A stretch of DNA of 64,000 bases. Origin: Halovivax cerinus (GTDB taxonomy: Archaea; Halobacteriota; Halobacteria; Halobacteriales; Natrialbaceae). Each line of letters begins with the position of its first letter. Position 1 is the stretch's first letter. Below, one piece after another: positions 18,074 to 26,198 of the stretch. The notes under the pieces were generated by a model. That model did no database searches and was not told the DNA's origin. It was given only the letters and a program-made list of their open reading frames with translations. The stretch is taken from contig NZ_CP101824.1 in the NCBI RefSeq assembly GCF_024498195.1, forward strand, positions 372,001-436,000. Direction: 5' to 3'. Made by a program: the position numbers and the translations under genes.

Positions 18074-19360
18074 TCAGGGTCGACGCTCGGCGAGGTCGGT
18101 GACCGCCCCGGAGATCACCTCGACGCCGATTCGGAGGCTCTCCTCGTCGACGTCGAACGTCTCGGTGTGGTGGCCGCCAGGGTGATCCGTACCGACGCCG
18201 ACGTACGCGGCGCGTCCACCGTTGTGCGTTACGCGTCGCATGAGGTGCGTCGCGTCCTCGCTCCCGTCTAGGACGGCGCGGTCGAGAACGGTCGTGACGC
18301 CGTCGACGTCGCCGGCGACCGCGGCGACGACGGCCGCGACCTCGTCGTCACTCTCCGCGGACGGCGCACTGGCACCGACGTCCTGGGGGATCTCGAGTTC
18401 GACGTCGTGCAGTGTCGCCGCGGACCGGAGGACGCGTTCGGCTTCGGCGTAGGTGTACTCCATGAGCTCGGTCGTCTCCCCGCGGACCTGTCCGGAGAGG
18501 ACGGCCGCCTCGGGGACGACGTTCGTCGCCGTCCCACCGTCGACGACGCCGACGTTCACACGGGTCGGTCCGTCGCCGTGTCTCGGGATCGCGTAGAGGT
18601 TCTCGATCGCCGTCCCCAGCGCCTGGATCGCGTTCCGGCCCTGGTGGGGGTTCGCTCCGGCGTGCGCGGGTTCGCCGACGAACGCCGCCTGAAAGTCCCT
18701 GACCGCGAGGAACCCGTCGAACCCGGCGACGACCTCGCCGGTCGGGTGATCGAACCCGACGTGGACGGCGAGCAGGTAGTCTACGTCGTCGACGTGACCG
18801 CTCTTCGCCATCGGCTCGGCACCGCTTCCCTTCTCCTCTGCGGGCTGGAAGAACACCTTCAACGTCCCGGCGAAGTCGCTGTCGGCGACGGCGTCGAGGA
18901 CGCCGAGGCCGATCGTCGTGTGCGCGTCGTGACCGCATGCGTGCATGTACCCCTCGTGTTCCGATCGGAACCCCTCGTCGGCAGGCACGTGATCCTCGCG
19001 GGCTTCGGTGATCGGGAGCGCGTCGATGTCGACCCGGAGTCCGATCGTGGGACCGTCGCCGCGGTCGAGGACGGCGACGGCACCGGTGAGCCCGCCCGAG
19101 ACGGTTTCGAGCACTGACGGGTCCGCCCCGGCTGCACGAGCACGGTCGAGCCACGTCTGGAGGGTATCATCGTCGGGAACGTTCCGTCGGGCGTCGCCGT
19201 CGATCGCCGCCGGCCCGACGTACAGTTCGTCGACGTCACGCGCGTCGAGCGCCTCGACGATCCGACTCGTCGTGTAGAACTCACACCACGCGGGCTCGGG
19301 GTGTCGGTGGAGGTCTCGCCGGAACGAAACCAGGTCGTCACACTCGTCGGCGCTGCTCAT
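18074..19360 (-). CDS. M20 family metallo-amidohydrolase (428 aa)
   Basis: M20D-type amidohydrolase: RVDIDALPI near residue 110, CGHDAHTTIGLG with C142 and H144, the general-base pair E175/E176 in QPAEEKGSGA, and GTDHPGGHHTETF for the last metal ligand. A bacterial-type dimerisation domain is inserted at about residues 215-330. It is slightly longer than the usual 390-400 residues because of an insertion at residues 50-85. It hydrolyses an N-acyl, N-formyl or N-carbamoyl amide; AbgA/AbgB, aminoacylase and formylaminopyrimidine deformylase (YlmB) all belong here. The gene lies downstream of the aminotransferase and NitT-type importer. Confidence 0.88.
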   Translation of the reverse strand: MSSADECDDLVSFRRDLHRHPEPAWCEFYTTSRIVEALDARDVDELYVGPAAIDGDARRNVPDDDTLQTWLDRARAAGADPSVLETVSGGLTGAVAVLDRGDGPTIGLRVDIDALPITEAREDHVPADEGFRSEHEGYMHACGHDAHTTIGLGVLDAVADSDFAGTLKVFFQPAEEKGSGAEPMAKSGHVDDVDYLLAVHVGFDHPTGEVVAGFDGFLAVRDFQAAFVGEPAHAGANPHQGRNAIQALGTAIENLYAIPRHGDGPTRVNVGVVDGGTATNVVPEAAVLSGQVRGETTELMEYTYAEAERVLRSAATLHDVELEIPQDVGASAPSAESDDEVAAVVAAVAGDVDGVTTVLDRAVLDGSEDATHLMRRVTHNGGRAAYVGVGTDHPGGHHTETFDVDEESLRIGVEVISGAVTDLAERRP

Positions 19361-19424
19361 GGGACCACGTTCGGCTCACACCCGGTAAAGATTCCCCCCG
19401 CTATCGACGCAGGAGGCGATTCGT

Positions 19425-19613
19425 CGCGGACGGTCGGTCACCCGAACTCGTCGCGGACGGTCGGTCACTCGAACTCGGCGTGGACGATCGGTCACTCGAA
19501 CTCGGCGTGGACGATCGGTCACTCGAACTCGGCGTGGACGATCGGTCACTCGAACTCGGCGTGGACGATCGGTCACCCGAACTCGGCGTGGACGGTCGGT
19601 CACTCGAACTCGT
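19425..19613. repeat. 27-bp tandem repeat x7 that copies the aminotransferase 3' end and its stop codon
   Basis: GGTCA occurs at 19436, 19463, 19490, 19517, 19544, 19571 and 19598, an exact 27-bp period. Read on the minus strand the first unit is the end of the aminotransferase (..GAG TTC GAG TGA) and every further unit repeats GAG TTC G(A/G)G TGA in the same frame. Most units are identical or differ by one or two bases. The array ends near 19425, before the M20 hydrolase start. Confidence 0.9.
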
Positions 19614-20772
19614 CGCGGATCGCCCGTTCGAGTCGATCGAGGCCGGTCTCGAGGACGGCTTCGTCGGTCGCGTAACTGATTCGGAGGTGGCCCTCGCCGC
19701 CAGGGCCGAACGCGGTTCCGGGCGTCGTCGAGACGCCGTAGTCCGAAAGCAGGCGGAGCGCGAGGTCCATCGCCGGTTCGTCGAACGCGCGGACGTCGAG
19801 GAAGGCGTAGAACGCGCCCTCGGGATCGGCGCAGGTGATCTCCGGCCACTCCCGGACGCGCTCTAGGACAGTATCTCGACGGTCTTCGTACGCCGCGACC
19901 ATCTCCTCGAACGGCTCCTGTGGGCCCTCCAGTGCTGCCAGCGCCGCCTCCTGGGACACGCTCGAGGGACACAACGTGGTCGTCTGGCGGATGACCTGCG
20001 CCGCGTCGATCACGTCCGACGGGCCGGCCAGCCAGCCGACGCGCCAGCCGGTCATCGCGTGGCCCTTCGAGAACGAGTTGACTGACAGCACCCACTCGGG
20101 GTCGTCGGCGATGGCAGCGACGCTCCGGCGGGTCCCCTCGTAGGTCAGTCGCTCGTAGACCTCGTCGGCGAGGACGTAGGCGTCGTGGTCGGCGGCGACC
20201 CGGGCGACCGCGCGCACGTCGGCCTCGTCGTAGACGCGACCAGTCGGGTTCGTCGGGCGACACAGGACGACGGCGGCGGTGTCGTCGGTGACGTGCTCGG
20301 CCACGAGGTCGGGGTCGAGATCGAACCCGGTCTCGGGCGGGAGCGAGACCTGAACGGGTTCGGCGCCGGTCAGTTCGACCTGCGCGGTGTAGTTGGCGAA
20401 CCCGGGCGTCAACACCACCACCTCGTCGCCCGGGCCGGCGACCGACAGGAGCCCGACCGTGATCGCCTCGATACCGCCGGCGGTCACCAGGACGCCGTCG
20501 GCATCGACCGGGACGCCGTTCTCGCGCTCGATCCGGTCGGCGATCCCCTCGCGAAGTGGCGTCGTTCCGTAGGTCGACGTGTAGTGCGTCGCACCGCCGC
20601 GTGCCCCCTCGGCCGCTGCGTCGACGACGTACCCGGGCGTGTCGAAGTCCGGTTCGCCGATTTCGAGGCGCGCGAGGTCGCCGTCGTACGCTCGCGCTCG
20701 CTCGAACATGACTCGAATCTCGGATCCCTCGGCGCCCCTCGCACGCGCCGCGAGACGGTCCGTTTCTGACAT
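19600..20772 (-). CDS. Class I/II pyridoxal-phosphate aminotransferase (390 aa)
   Basis: Aspartate/aromatic aminotransferase fold: YTSTYGTTPLREGIA near residue 65, N175 in RPTNPTG, D203 and Y206 in LADEVYE, the PLP lysine K236 in SFSKGHAMTGWRVGW and the substrate-carboxylate arginine in the C-terminal LRISYA. The ATG at 20772 gives MSETDRLAAR, the normal N-terminus; a longer frame exists to 20895. The last codons (DEFE and stop) are the first unit of a 27-bp tandem array. Transfers an amino group between an amino acid and 2-oxoglutarate; specific donor unknown. Downstream of the NitT-type binding protein. Confidence 0.9.
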   Translation of the reverse strand: MSETDRLAARARGAEGSEIRVMFERARAYDGDLARLEIGEPDFDTPGYVVDAAAEGARGGATHYTSTYGTTPLREGIADRIERENGVPVDADGVLVTAGGIEAITVGLLSVAGPGDEVVVLTPGFANYTAQVELTGAEPVQVSLPPETGFDLDPDLVAEHVTDDTAAVVLCRPTNPTGRVYDEADVRAVARVAADHDAYVLADEVYERLTYEGTRRSVAAIADDPEWVLSVNSFSKGHAMTGWRVGWLAGPSDVIDAAQVIRQTTTLCPSSVSQEAALAALEGPQEPFEEMVAAYEDRRDTVLERVREWPEITCADPEGAFYAFLDVRAFDEPAMDLALRLLSDYGVSTTPGTAFGPGGEGHLRISYATDEAVLETGLDRLERAIRDEFE

Positions 20773-20995
20773 GGTGGGGGATGACCACCTCCGGGGATAA
20801 GTCCACCGGCAGCGGCAGTCGTCCCGCTCGGCGGCGAGGGGTCCGCTCGTCGAGGTATCCAACGAGGATCCTACCGGTCGGTGACAGACCAGCATCGCCC
20901 CCGAGAGAACGGTGTCGTCGGTCAGGAGAGCACGGAGAAATCGTGTCGGCTTCGAAGCGGATGGCGAGGAGTTGACGGCGACGTCGCAGCGAGGC

Positions 20996-22054
20996 TCAGC
21001 CGAGCGTCGAGGGTTCGACGTTCGCTGCCTCCGAGAGGTAGGCGTTGTCGACGTACTCGCTCACGTCGATCGACTCCTCGATTTCGCCGACCTCCTGCAT
21101 GCCGTCGATCGGCGCCTGGATCCAGGCCGGATCGATGCGGAGGCCGTCCTCGCCGTGGTAGTAGTCGGCGTCGGTGCCGATGATCGGTTCGAGGACCGCC
21201 CGGTCGAGCCCGATGACCTCCGTCGCGATGTCGAGGCGCTGCTCGCTGTTGGCGTCGTCGGCCCACCACTGCAGGCCCGTCCAGAAGTCCTCCAGCATGT
21301 ACTCGACCGGTTCGGCGTTGTCGGCGAGGAAGTCGTCGCGGGCAGTGACGAAGATCTTGAGGAAGTCACCGAACGCGTCGGCCGTGTCGAAGACGACCTG
21401 CAGGTCCGACTCGTTCTGCTGGTAGAAGGGCTGGACGAACGTCGCGGCGTCGACCGTCCCGTCGGCCAGCGTCGCGGCCATCGCCGGGAAGTCGATCTCC
21501 TGGAACTGGACGGAGTCGACGTCGACTCCCTCCTGGACGAACACGTATCGCGCGGCGATGTCGATCGCCGTCCCGATGCCGTTGACCGCCAGCGACCCGC
21601 CCTCCAGGTCGGCCGGGTCGGTGATGTCAGACCCCGCCGTCGCACAGTACGTGTCCGCGTAGCGCGGGCCGTCGTACGTCAGCGGCGCGATGACCGTCGC
21701 GCCGCCCTGCAAGATGTCCTCTTCGATCGCGTTCGCGAGCGAGGAGTACGCGAGCAAGCCGAGGTCCGCCTCGCCGGACCCGAGCGATCGGACCACCTCG
21801 GGCGTGCTCGCCACGTCGAGGAACTCGAACTCGTACTCCTCGCCGGCGTACTCGAAGACCTCCTCTGTCATGTGATCCGACAGGTTGAACGTTGCCAGGA
21901 GGTCGTTGACCAGCGCGCCGGTCACGCCGGCGTACCTGATCGTGTTCTCGCCGTCGTCACCGCCCATGCACCCCGCCACGCCGGCGAGCGTCGTCGCACC
22001 CGTCGCCGCGAGTACCTCTCTCCGCGTCGAAAAGTTGCCTAATTCTGAACCCAT
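20996..22054 (-). CDS. NitT/TauT-type ABC transporter substrate-binding lipoprotein (352 aa)
   Basis: Tat lipoprotein signal: TRREVLAATG followed by lipobox GVAGC, Cys near residue 29. The mature chain has the type II binding-protein fold of the NMT1/THI5-like family (segment DLGLLAYSSLANAIEE, then LAVNGIGTAIDIAARYVF). The CCCFC motif of true THI5 enzymes is absent. The ATG at 22054 would be nearly leaderless from a TATA-like element at about 22076-22085. It is one of two lipoprotein-transporter genes in this island on the same strand as its ATPase. The ligand (sulfonate, nitrate, pyrimidine or similar) cannot be read. Confidence 0.87.
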   Translation of the reverse strand: MGSELGNFSTRREVLAATGATTLAGVAGCMGGDDGENTIRYAGVTGALVNDLLATFNLSDHMTEEVFEYAGEEYEFEFLDVASTPEVVRSLGSGEADLGLLAYSSLANAIEEDILQGGATVIAPLTYDGPRYADTYCATAGSDITDPADLEGGSLAVNGIGTAIDIAARYVFVQEGVDVDSVQFQEIDFPAMAATLADGTVDAATFVQPFYQQNESDLQVVFDTADAFGDFLKIFVTARDDFLADNAEPVEYMLEDFWTGLQWWADDANSEQRLDIATEVIGLDRAVLEPIIGTDADYYHGEDGLRIDPAWIQAPIDGMQEVGEIEESIDVSEYVDNAYLSEAANVEPSTLG

Positions 22055-22088
22055 AGCGTGGGATAGGATACCACCACAATAAAGTTTG
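22055..22088 (-). promoter_or_regulatory. Promoter of the NitT-type binding protein with TATCCCAC at the transcript start
   Basis: Minus strand: TATA-like ACTTTATTG at about 22076-22085, then TATCC-TATCCCAC ending 3 nt before the ATG (TATCCCAC spans 22058-22065). The motif thus overlaps the predicted transcription start, where a bound protein would block initiation. Confidence 0.5.
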
Positions 22089-22204
22089 AGGAAGCGGCGG
22101 TCATATTTCGAAATATATTCTAAAAAACGTAATACTGTTCAACAAATAGGGCGGAGTAGTGCAGATGCGTACGATTTAAACCGACTCAGTGCGCCGACGC
22201 CGAG

Positions 22205-22987
22205 TCAGTGGCCCGACCCGATGACGAGTTCCTCGTGGACGGCAGAGCGAATCTCGGTCGCCGTCTCCAGGAACGCGTCGGTCCGGAGTACCTCGTCTCG
22301 GGGCAACGACCGGTCGATGTCGACCGAAACGACGGTCTTGACCTCGCCGGGCTGGGCGGTGAGCACGATTACCCGGTCCGAGAGGTAGGTGGCCTCCTCG
22401 ATGTCGTGCGTCACGAAGAGTGACGTCCTGTCCGTCTCGGTGCAGATGTCGAGCAGATCCTCCTGGAGGAGTTCGCGCGTCTGGTCGTCGAGGGCGCCGA
22501 ACGGCTCGTCCATCAGGAGAATCGCCGGGTCGTACGCGAGCGTCCGGGCGATGGCGACGCGCTGTTTCATCCCGCCGGAGAGTTCCGTCGGATACTTGTC
22601 GGCGTCCCCCTCGAGACCGACGCGGGCGAGTTCGGCGCGGGCGCGCGATTCGATCGCCTCCGCGTCGAGGTCGGTGACGTGCGACAGGCCGAACGTGACG
22701 TTCTCCATGGCGGTCTTCCAGGGGTAGAGCGCGTACTCCTGGAAGACGACGCCGCGGTCGGTCCCCGGCCCGTCGATCGGGTCGCCGTCGACGGCGATCG
22801 TGCCCGCCGTCGGATCGAGGAATCCGCCGGTCAGGTAGAGGAGGGTACTCTTTCCGCAGCCACTCGGGCCGACGATCGAGACGAACTCGCCCTCGTCGGC
22901 GCGCACGGAGACGTCAGAGAGCGCGGTCACCGCGTCGTCGCCCGAACCGTAAACGTGCGTGATGTCGTCGAGCGTGACGGTTGCCAT
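22205..22987 (-). CDS. NitT/TauT-type ABC transporter ATP-binding protein (260 aa)
   Basis: SsuB/TauB-family ATPase: Walker [10 protein letters not shown], signature [14 protein letters not shown], Walker [13 protein letters not shown] and switch VTHDIEEA. The start at 22987 ([14 protein letters not shown]) is chosen because the earlier frame to 23203 has no ABC similarity. The gap to the binding-protein gene (about 150 bp) contains that gene's own promoter. Powers the importer formed by the two permeases just upstream in the same direction. Confidence 0.92.
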   Translation of the reverse strand: MATVTLDDITHVYGSGDDAVTALSDVSVRADEGEFVSIVGPSGCGKSTLLYLTGGFLDPTAGTIAVDGDPIDGPGTDRGVVFQEYALYPWKTAMENVTFGLSHVTDLDAEAIESRARAELARVGLEGDADKYPTELSGGMKQRVAIARTLAYDPAILLMDEPFGALDDQTRELLQEDLLDICTETDRTSLFVTHDIEEATYLSDRVIVLTAQPGEVKTVVSVDIDRSLPRDEVLRTDAFLETATEIRSAVHEELVIGSGH

Positions 22988-23196
22988 CGGGTGTCTCGCG
23001 AAGGATACCGGTCGACCGAGATAAGCCTTCGTCTCCCGGTTGCCTGGGTGGGGCAGTACACCCTTCGCCCCGGTGAGTCTGCGATTCGGGTACGGTACAC
23101 CGACGGGTGACGTCACTCGGGGCACGATCGCAACGCGCATCAGTCTCACGATGCGTTCCGATACCGACGCCCGGGTCAAGTCACCGATTCCCCGGG

Positions 23197-23315
23197 TCGT
23201 CACCGGGTCCAGTTCGTCACCGAGTGCAATTCGTCACCGGGTACCGTTCGTCACCGGGTGCAATTCGTCACCGGGCTACGCTCGGCACTGTACCCGGCTC
23301 GTCACTGTGCCCACC
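23197..23315. repeat. 17-bp tandem repeat x7 starting at the permease stop codon
   Basis: TCGTCAC-type units start at 23197, 23214, 23231, 23248, 23265, 23282 (degenerate) and 23299, an exact 17-bp period. On the minus strand each unit carries TGACGA; the first unit contains the real stop codon (TGA at 23302-23304) of the permease. Because 17 is not a multiple of three, the copied stops fall in all frames. The array fills much of the 314-bp gap to the ATPase gene, the rest of which shows no gene. Confidence 0.88.
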
Positions 23316-24096
23316 AGGTGAATCGGGCCTGGAGCATCCGGAAGACACCGTCGAAGAGGAGTCCGAACAGGGCGACAACCACGATGACCGCGATGGCGTC
23401 GGCCGTCTGGAAGCTCCGCATCGACTCCGTGAGGATCTGTCCCAGTCCCGACGGGGCCAGCACCATCTCGGAGACGACGATCACGGCGAACGTCAGGAAC
23501 AGCGAGATCTGGGCGCCGTTCAGCACGTCCGGTAGGGACGCGGGCAAGACGACCTTCACCGCGGTCTGTAGGCGCGAGAGACCCATCGCACGGGCGGACC
23601 ATATCAGTTCGCGATCGACCGACTTCGTCCCGCCGTGCGTGGCGATCGCCACGGGGAAGAACGCCTCGAAGGCCGCCAGGGTGACCACGGCCGTCGTGTT
23701 GGGTCCGAGCCAGAGGATGAAGACCGGGACGAGCGTGATCTTCGGGATCGGGAACAGCGTCGAGAGGATCGGGTCGAAGAACCACTCGACCAGGCGGAAC
23801 TGCGACATGGTCAACCCGACCAGCACGCCCGCGCTGACGCCGATTGCGAACGCAGCGCCGGCGCGCGGAAGCGTCACCGCGATCGCCTCGGTCAGCGTCC
23901 CCTCGGACGTCAGCGAGACGAACGACTCCCAGACGGCCGTCGGCGGCGGGAGCGTCCGCTCGTCGATCAGTTCGAAGTGAGCGATCACCGCCCACCCGAG
24001 CAGGACGGTCAGCAGCGGGCCGACGTAGGTGACCACCCGTGTCGAACCGCTCTGCAGGCGGTCGCGGATGGTCCCGTCCGGGTACGCGCCGCTCAT
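23302..24096 (-). CDS. NitT/TauT-type ABC transporter permease 1 (264 aa)
   Basis: SsuC/TauC family: six hydrophobic segments with the EAA-type loop ARAMGLSRLQTAVKVVLPASLP near residue 170. The ATG overlaps the stop of the second permease gene by 4 nt. The two permeases are clearly different (different N-termini and loops), so the transmembrane part is probably a heterodimer instead of the homodimer usual for this class. The stop codon is the seed of a 17-bp minisatellite. Confidence 0.9.
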   Translation of the reverse strand: MSGAYPDGTIRDRLQSGSTRVVTYVGPLLTVLLGWAVIAHFELIDERTLPPPTAVWESFVSLTSEGTLTEAIAVTLPRAGAAFAIGVSAGVLVGLTMSQFRLVEWFFDPILSTLFPIPKITLVPVFILWLGPNTTAVVTLAAFEAFFPVAIATHGGTKSVDRELIWSARAMGLSRLQTAVKVVLPASLPDVLNGAQISLFLTFAVIVVSEMVLAPSGLGQILTESMRSFQTADAIAVIVVVALFGLLFDGVFRMLQARFTWWAQ

Positions 24097-24920
24097 AGCG
24101 CGCTCACCCCCTGATCACTCCAGCGCAGCAGGTACGCCGTTATGCGCAGGTAGAGCCGATCGAGAAGCGCGACGGCGGCGGTGATCAGGACCACCGTGGC
24201 GAACAGCTCCTCGTACTGGCCGTACTGGCTGAACTGCATGACCATGTTTCCGAGTCCGGCCCGACCGCCGATCATCTCCGCGGAGACGACGATGATGAAC
24301 GAGAAGATCATCCCGATGCGGACGCCGGTCAGGATCGTCGGAAGCGACGCCGGAAACACGACCGCGTAGGTCTCCCTGAGTCGCCCGATACCGAGGGATC
24401 GAGACACCCACAGGAGTTCCTCCTGGACGGTCGAGGCCCCGTTGTACGTGCTGATCAGGATCGGGAGCAACCCGCCGACGGCGGCGAGTGCCACGACCGG
24501 GAGGTGGCCCCACCCGAGCCAGAACACGAGTAGCGGCGTCATCGGCGCCTTCGGGACCGGGTAGCTTAACCCGATCACCGGCTCGACCGCGGACGCGATC
24601 CGGTCGTTGCGAGCCATGAGCAGGCCGAGTGGAATCGCGACGGCCATCGCGACGAGGAGCCCTGCGAACCCGCGGAGGAGGGTATCGATCGCGTTGGTCC
24701 GGAATTCGGTCGACCCGCCGAGCGAGACGATCTCCGGCACGACGGCCGAGAACGGCGGCAGTATCTCCGCAGAGACGACCGACCCCGACGCCACTTCCCA
24801 GCACAACAGGACGATCACGATCGGAACGATCGCGAGTACTCGCCGCAGCGTCGCGTTGCCATCGTACACCGATCGAACGGTGGGACCGATGCCCGCCGAC
24901 CCCTGCTGGTTCGTCGCCAC
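24093..24920 (-). CDS. NitT/TauT-type ABC transporter permease 2 (275 aa)
   Basis: Second SsuC/TauC-type permease: six transmembrane segments, loop SRSLGIGRLRETYAVVFPASLP near residue 190. I chose the GTG at 24920 because a purine-rich GAGGTGG lies about 6 nt upstream of it, and the frame further upstream (to 25079) is Arg/Pro-rich noncoding-like. Overlaps permease 1 by 4 nt. First gene after the creatininase-family hydrolase in the same direction, 374 bp away. Confidence 0.88.
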   Translation of the reverse strand: MATNQQGSAGIGPTVRSVYDGNATLRRVLAIVPIVIVLLCWEVASGSVVSAEILPPFSAVVPEIVSLGGSTEFRTNAIDTLLRGFAGLLVAMAVAIPLGLLMARNDRIASAVEPVIGLSYPVPKAPMTPLLVFWLGWGHLPVVALAAVGGLLPILISTYNGASTVQEELLWVSRSLGIGRLRETYAVVFPASLPTILTGVRIGMIFSFIIVVSAEMIGGRAGLGNMVMQFSQYGQYEELFATVVLITAAVALLDRLYLRITAYLLRWSDQGVSAL

Positions 24921-25294
24921 GTCACCACCTCGCAACCGCGTGAGGCGAACGGGCTCTGGCGTTCGCGACGGATTCGGACCCCAGAGTCCGGGGGCGAGGA
25001 CCGATCGACCGGTGCTGCGATCCTCCCTCGAGTCCACCGGGAGCACCGGTCCCGAAACCATCCGTCGCGGTCGCTCCACCGCCGTTCGGATCGGTCCGTG
25101 GTACCGATCTCCACCTCCACCCCTCTCGGCGTCCCGTCGGCACTATCATGCTATCGGTTGGCATCAGTTACACCGGCAAAAGCCTTCGGAAGGCGGCCAT
25201 CGGTCGGTACGGTCCAGGGATCGGAGCGGTGTCGTCGGCGTCGGCGCCGTCCAGTCGTCCCTCGGCTTCGGCGCCGTCCAGTCGGTGGCCACCC
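24921..25294. other. 374-bp gap; contains a 27-bp-period repeat pair
   Basis: No gene is supported. TCGGCGCCGTCCAGTCG occurs at 25241-25257 and 25268-25284 (27-bp period) immediately beyond the creatininase stop codon, the same position relative to a gene end as the larger arrays in this window. The right half near 24930-25100 is GC-rich and featureless apart from the start region of permease 2. Confidence 0.5.
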
Positions 25295-26140
25295 CTAGTC
25301 GTACTCGTGAGCCACGCTGTCCGGAACGTCCATGCTGACGAGATCGTTGTCGATGCGGCGCTGGATCTCGTCCGCGAAGTTCCGGACGAGGATCTCCTTC
25401 ATGTCCTCGCCCAGCTCGGCAGTCGCGCCGCGCGCGTCCCCGAGAATGCCGTTCGCAACCTGCTCTCTGACGCCGTGGGTGAACGATTCGAGCTGAGACT
25501 GGGGGATCCGTTCCGGCTCGTAGAACGCCGGTTCCGTCATTCCCTCCTCGGCTTTGTCCATGTCGACGAGTTCCCCGTAATCGTAGAGCATTCGCGCCGT
25601 TTCCGACAGTCCGGCGTGGACGCCGGCGACCTCTCGCGGAATGTCGTTCTCCTCGCAGTACTCCGTGAGTTCGTCGAAGTCCATGCTGACGAAGTAGACG
25701 TCCGCCTCGTCCTGGAGGTCGATCGCGATCTTCGGCGTGTACGTTCGCATGACGTCGACGTTGCCCCCGTGTGACGGGATCAGCGCGATGTTCTCGAACC
25801 CCATCCGCGCGAGTGACTCGCAGTACTCGGTGAGGAGTCGAACGAACGTTTCACGCGAGATGGAGAACGTTCCCGGAAAGTCGACGTGGTGGTCGGAACA
25901 GCCGGGACGGATCGTCGGCGCCACCAGCGCGTTCCCCAGTCGGTTCGCGACCCCCTCGGCGATCGAGTAGCCGAGGTAATTGTCGACGCCCGTCGGCAGG
26001 TGTGGGCCGTGCTGTTCGATCGCACCACAGGCGAGAACGGCGGTGTCGTAGCCGTTTTCGAGTTTGTCGGCGACTTCGGTCCACGACAGTTCTTCGATCA
26101 GGACTGAATCGTTCTTGGTCGTCACGGTAGGAACACACAC
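25295..26140 (-). CDS. Creatininase family amidohydrolase (281 aa)
   Basis: Metal-dependent creatininase/ArfB-type fold: GAIEQHGPHLPTGVD near residue 39-53 supplies E42, H44 and D53, SHGGN near residue 125 supplies further ligands, and GVHAGLSET the conserved Glu near residue 180. The start is a GTG at 26140; a GTG at 26125 is possible. Family members open creatinine or remove formyl groups from pyrimidine intermediates. Its position with a NitT-type importer and an M20 amidohydrolase suggests hydrolysis of an imported cyclic or acyl amide (inference). Confidence 0.88.
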   Translation of the reverse strand: MCVPTVTTKNDSVLIEELSWTEVADKLENGYDTAVLACGAIEQHGPHLPTGVDNYLGYSIAEGVANRLGNALVAPTIRPGCSDHHVDFPGTFSISRETFVRLLTEYCESLARMGFENIALIPSHGGNVDVMRTYTPKIAIDLQDEADVYFVSMDFDELTEYCEENDIPREVAGVHAGLSETARMLYDYGELVDMDKAEEGMTEPAFYEPERIPQSQLESFTHGVREQVANGILGDARGATAELGEDMKEILVRNFADEIQRRIDNDLVSMDVPDSVAHEYD

Positions 26141-26159
26141 GGCAGCCTCCCCTAAATTT

Positions 26160-26186
26160 CTAACTTAATTTATATAATATAAGTTA
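26160..26186 (-). promoter_or_regulatory. AT-rich palindromic promoter of the creatininase gene
   Basis: A strikingly AT-rich segment in GC-rich DNA contains the inverted repeat TAACTTA / TAAGTTA around ATTTATATAATA. Read on the minus strand it holds the TATA box for the creatininase gene (start 26140). The flanking arms could be an operator; they could also act as a hairpin behind the oppF stop at 26199. Confidence 0.5.
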
Positions 26187-26198
26187 AGATAATACTTG

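Noticed and set aside
19425-19613. Possible CRISPR array
   Set aside because: Regular 27-bp periodicity, but no spacers: the units are directly adjacent and copy the gene's end. No cas genes are nearby.
24922-25164. N-terminal extension of permease 2 up to 25079
   Set aside because: Arg/Pro/Ser-rich without a hydrophobic or conserved segment, while a GTG with a purine-rich GAGGTGG site precedes the membrane part.
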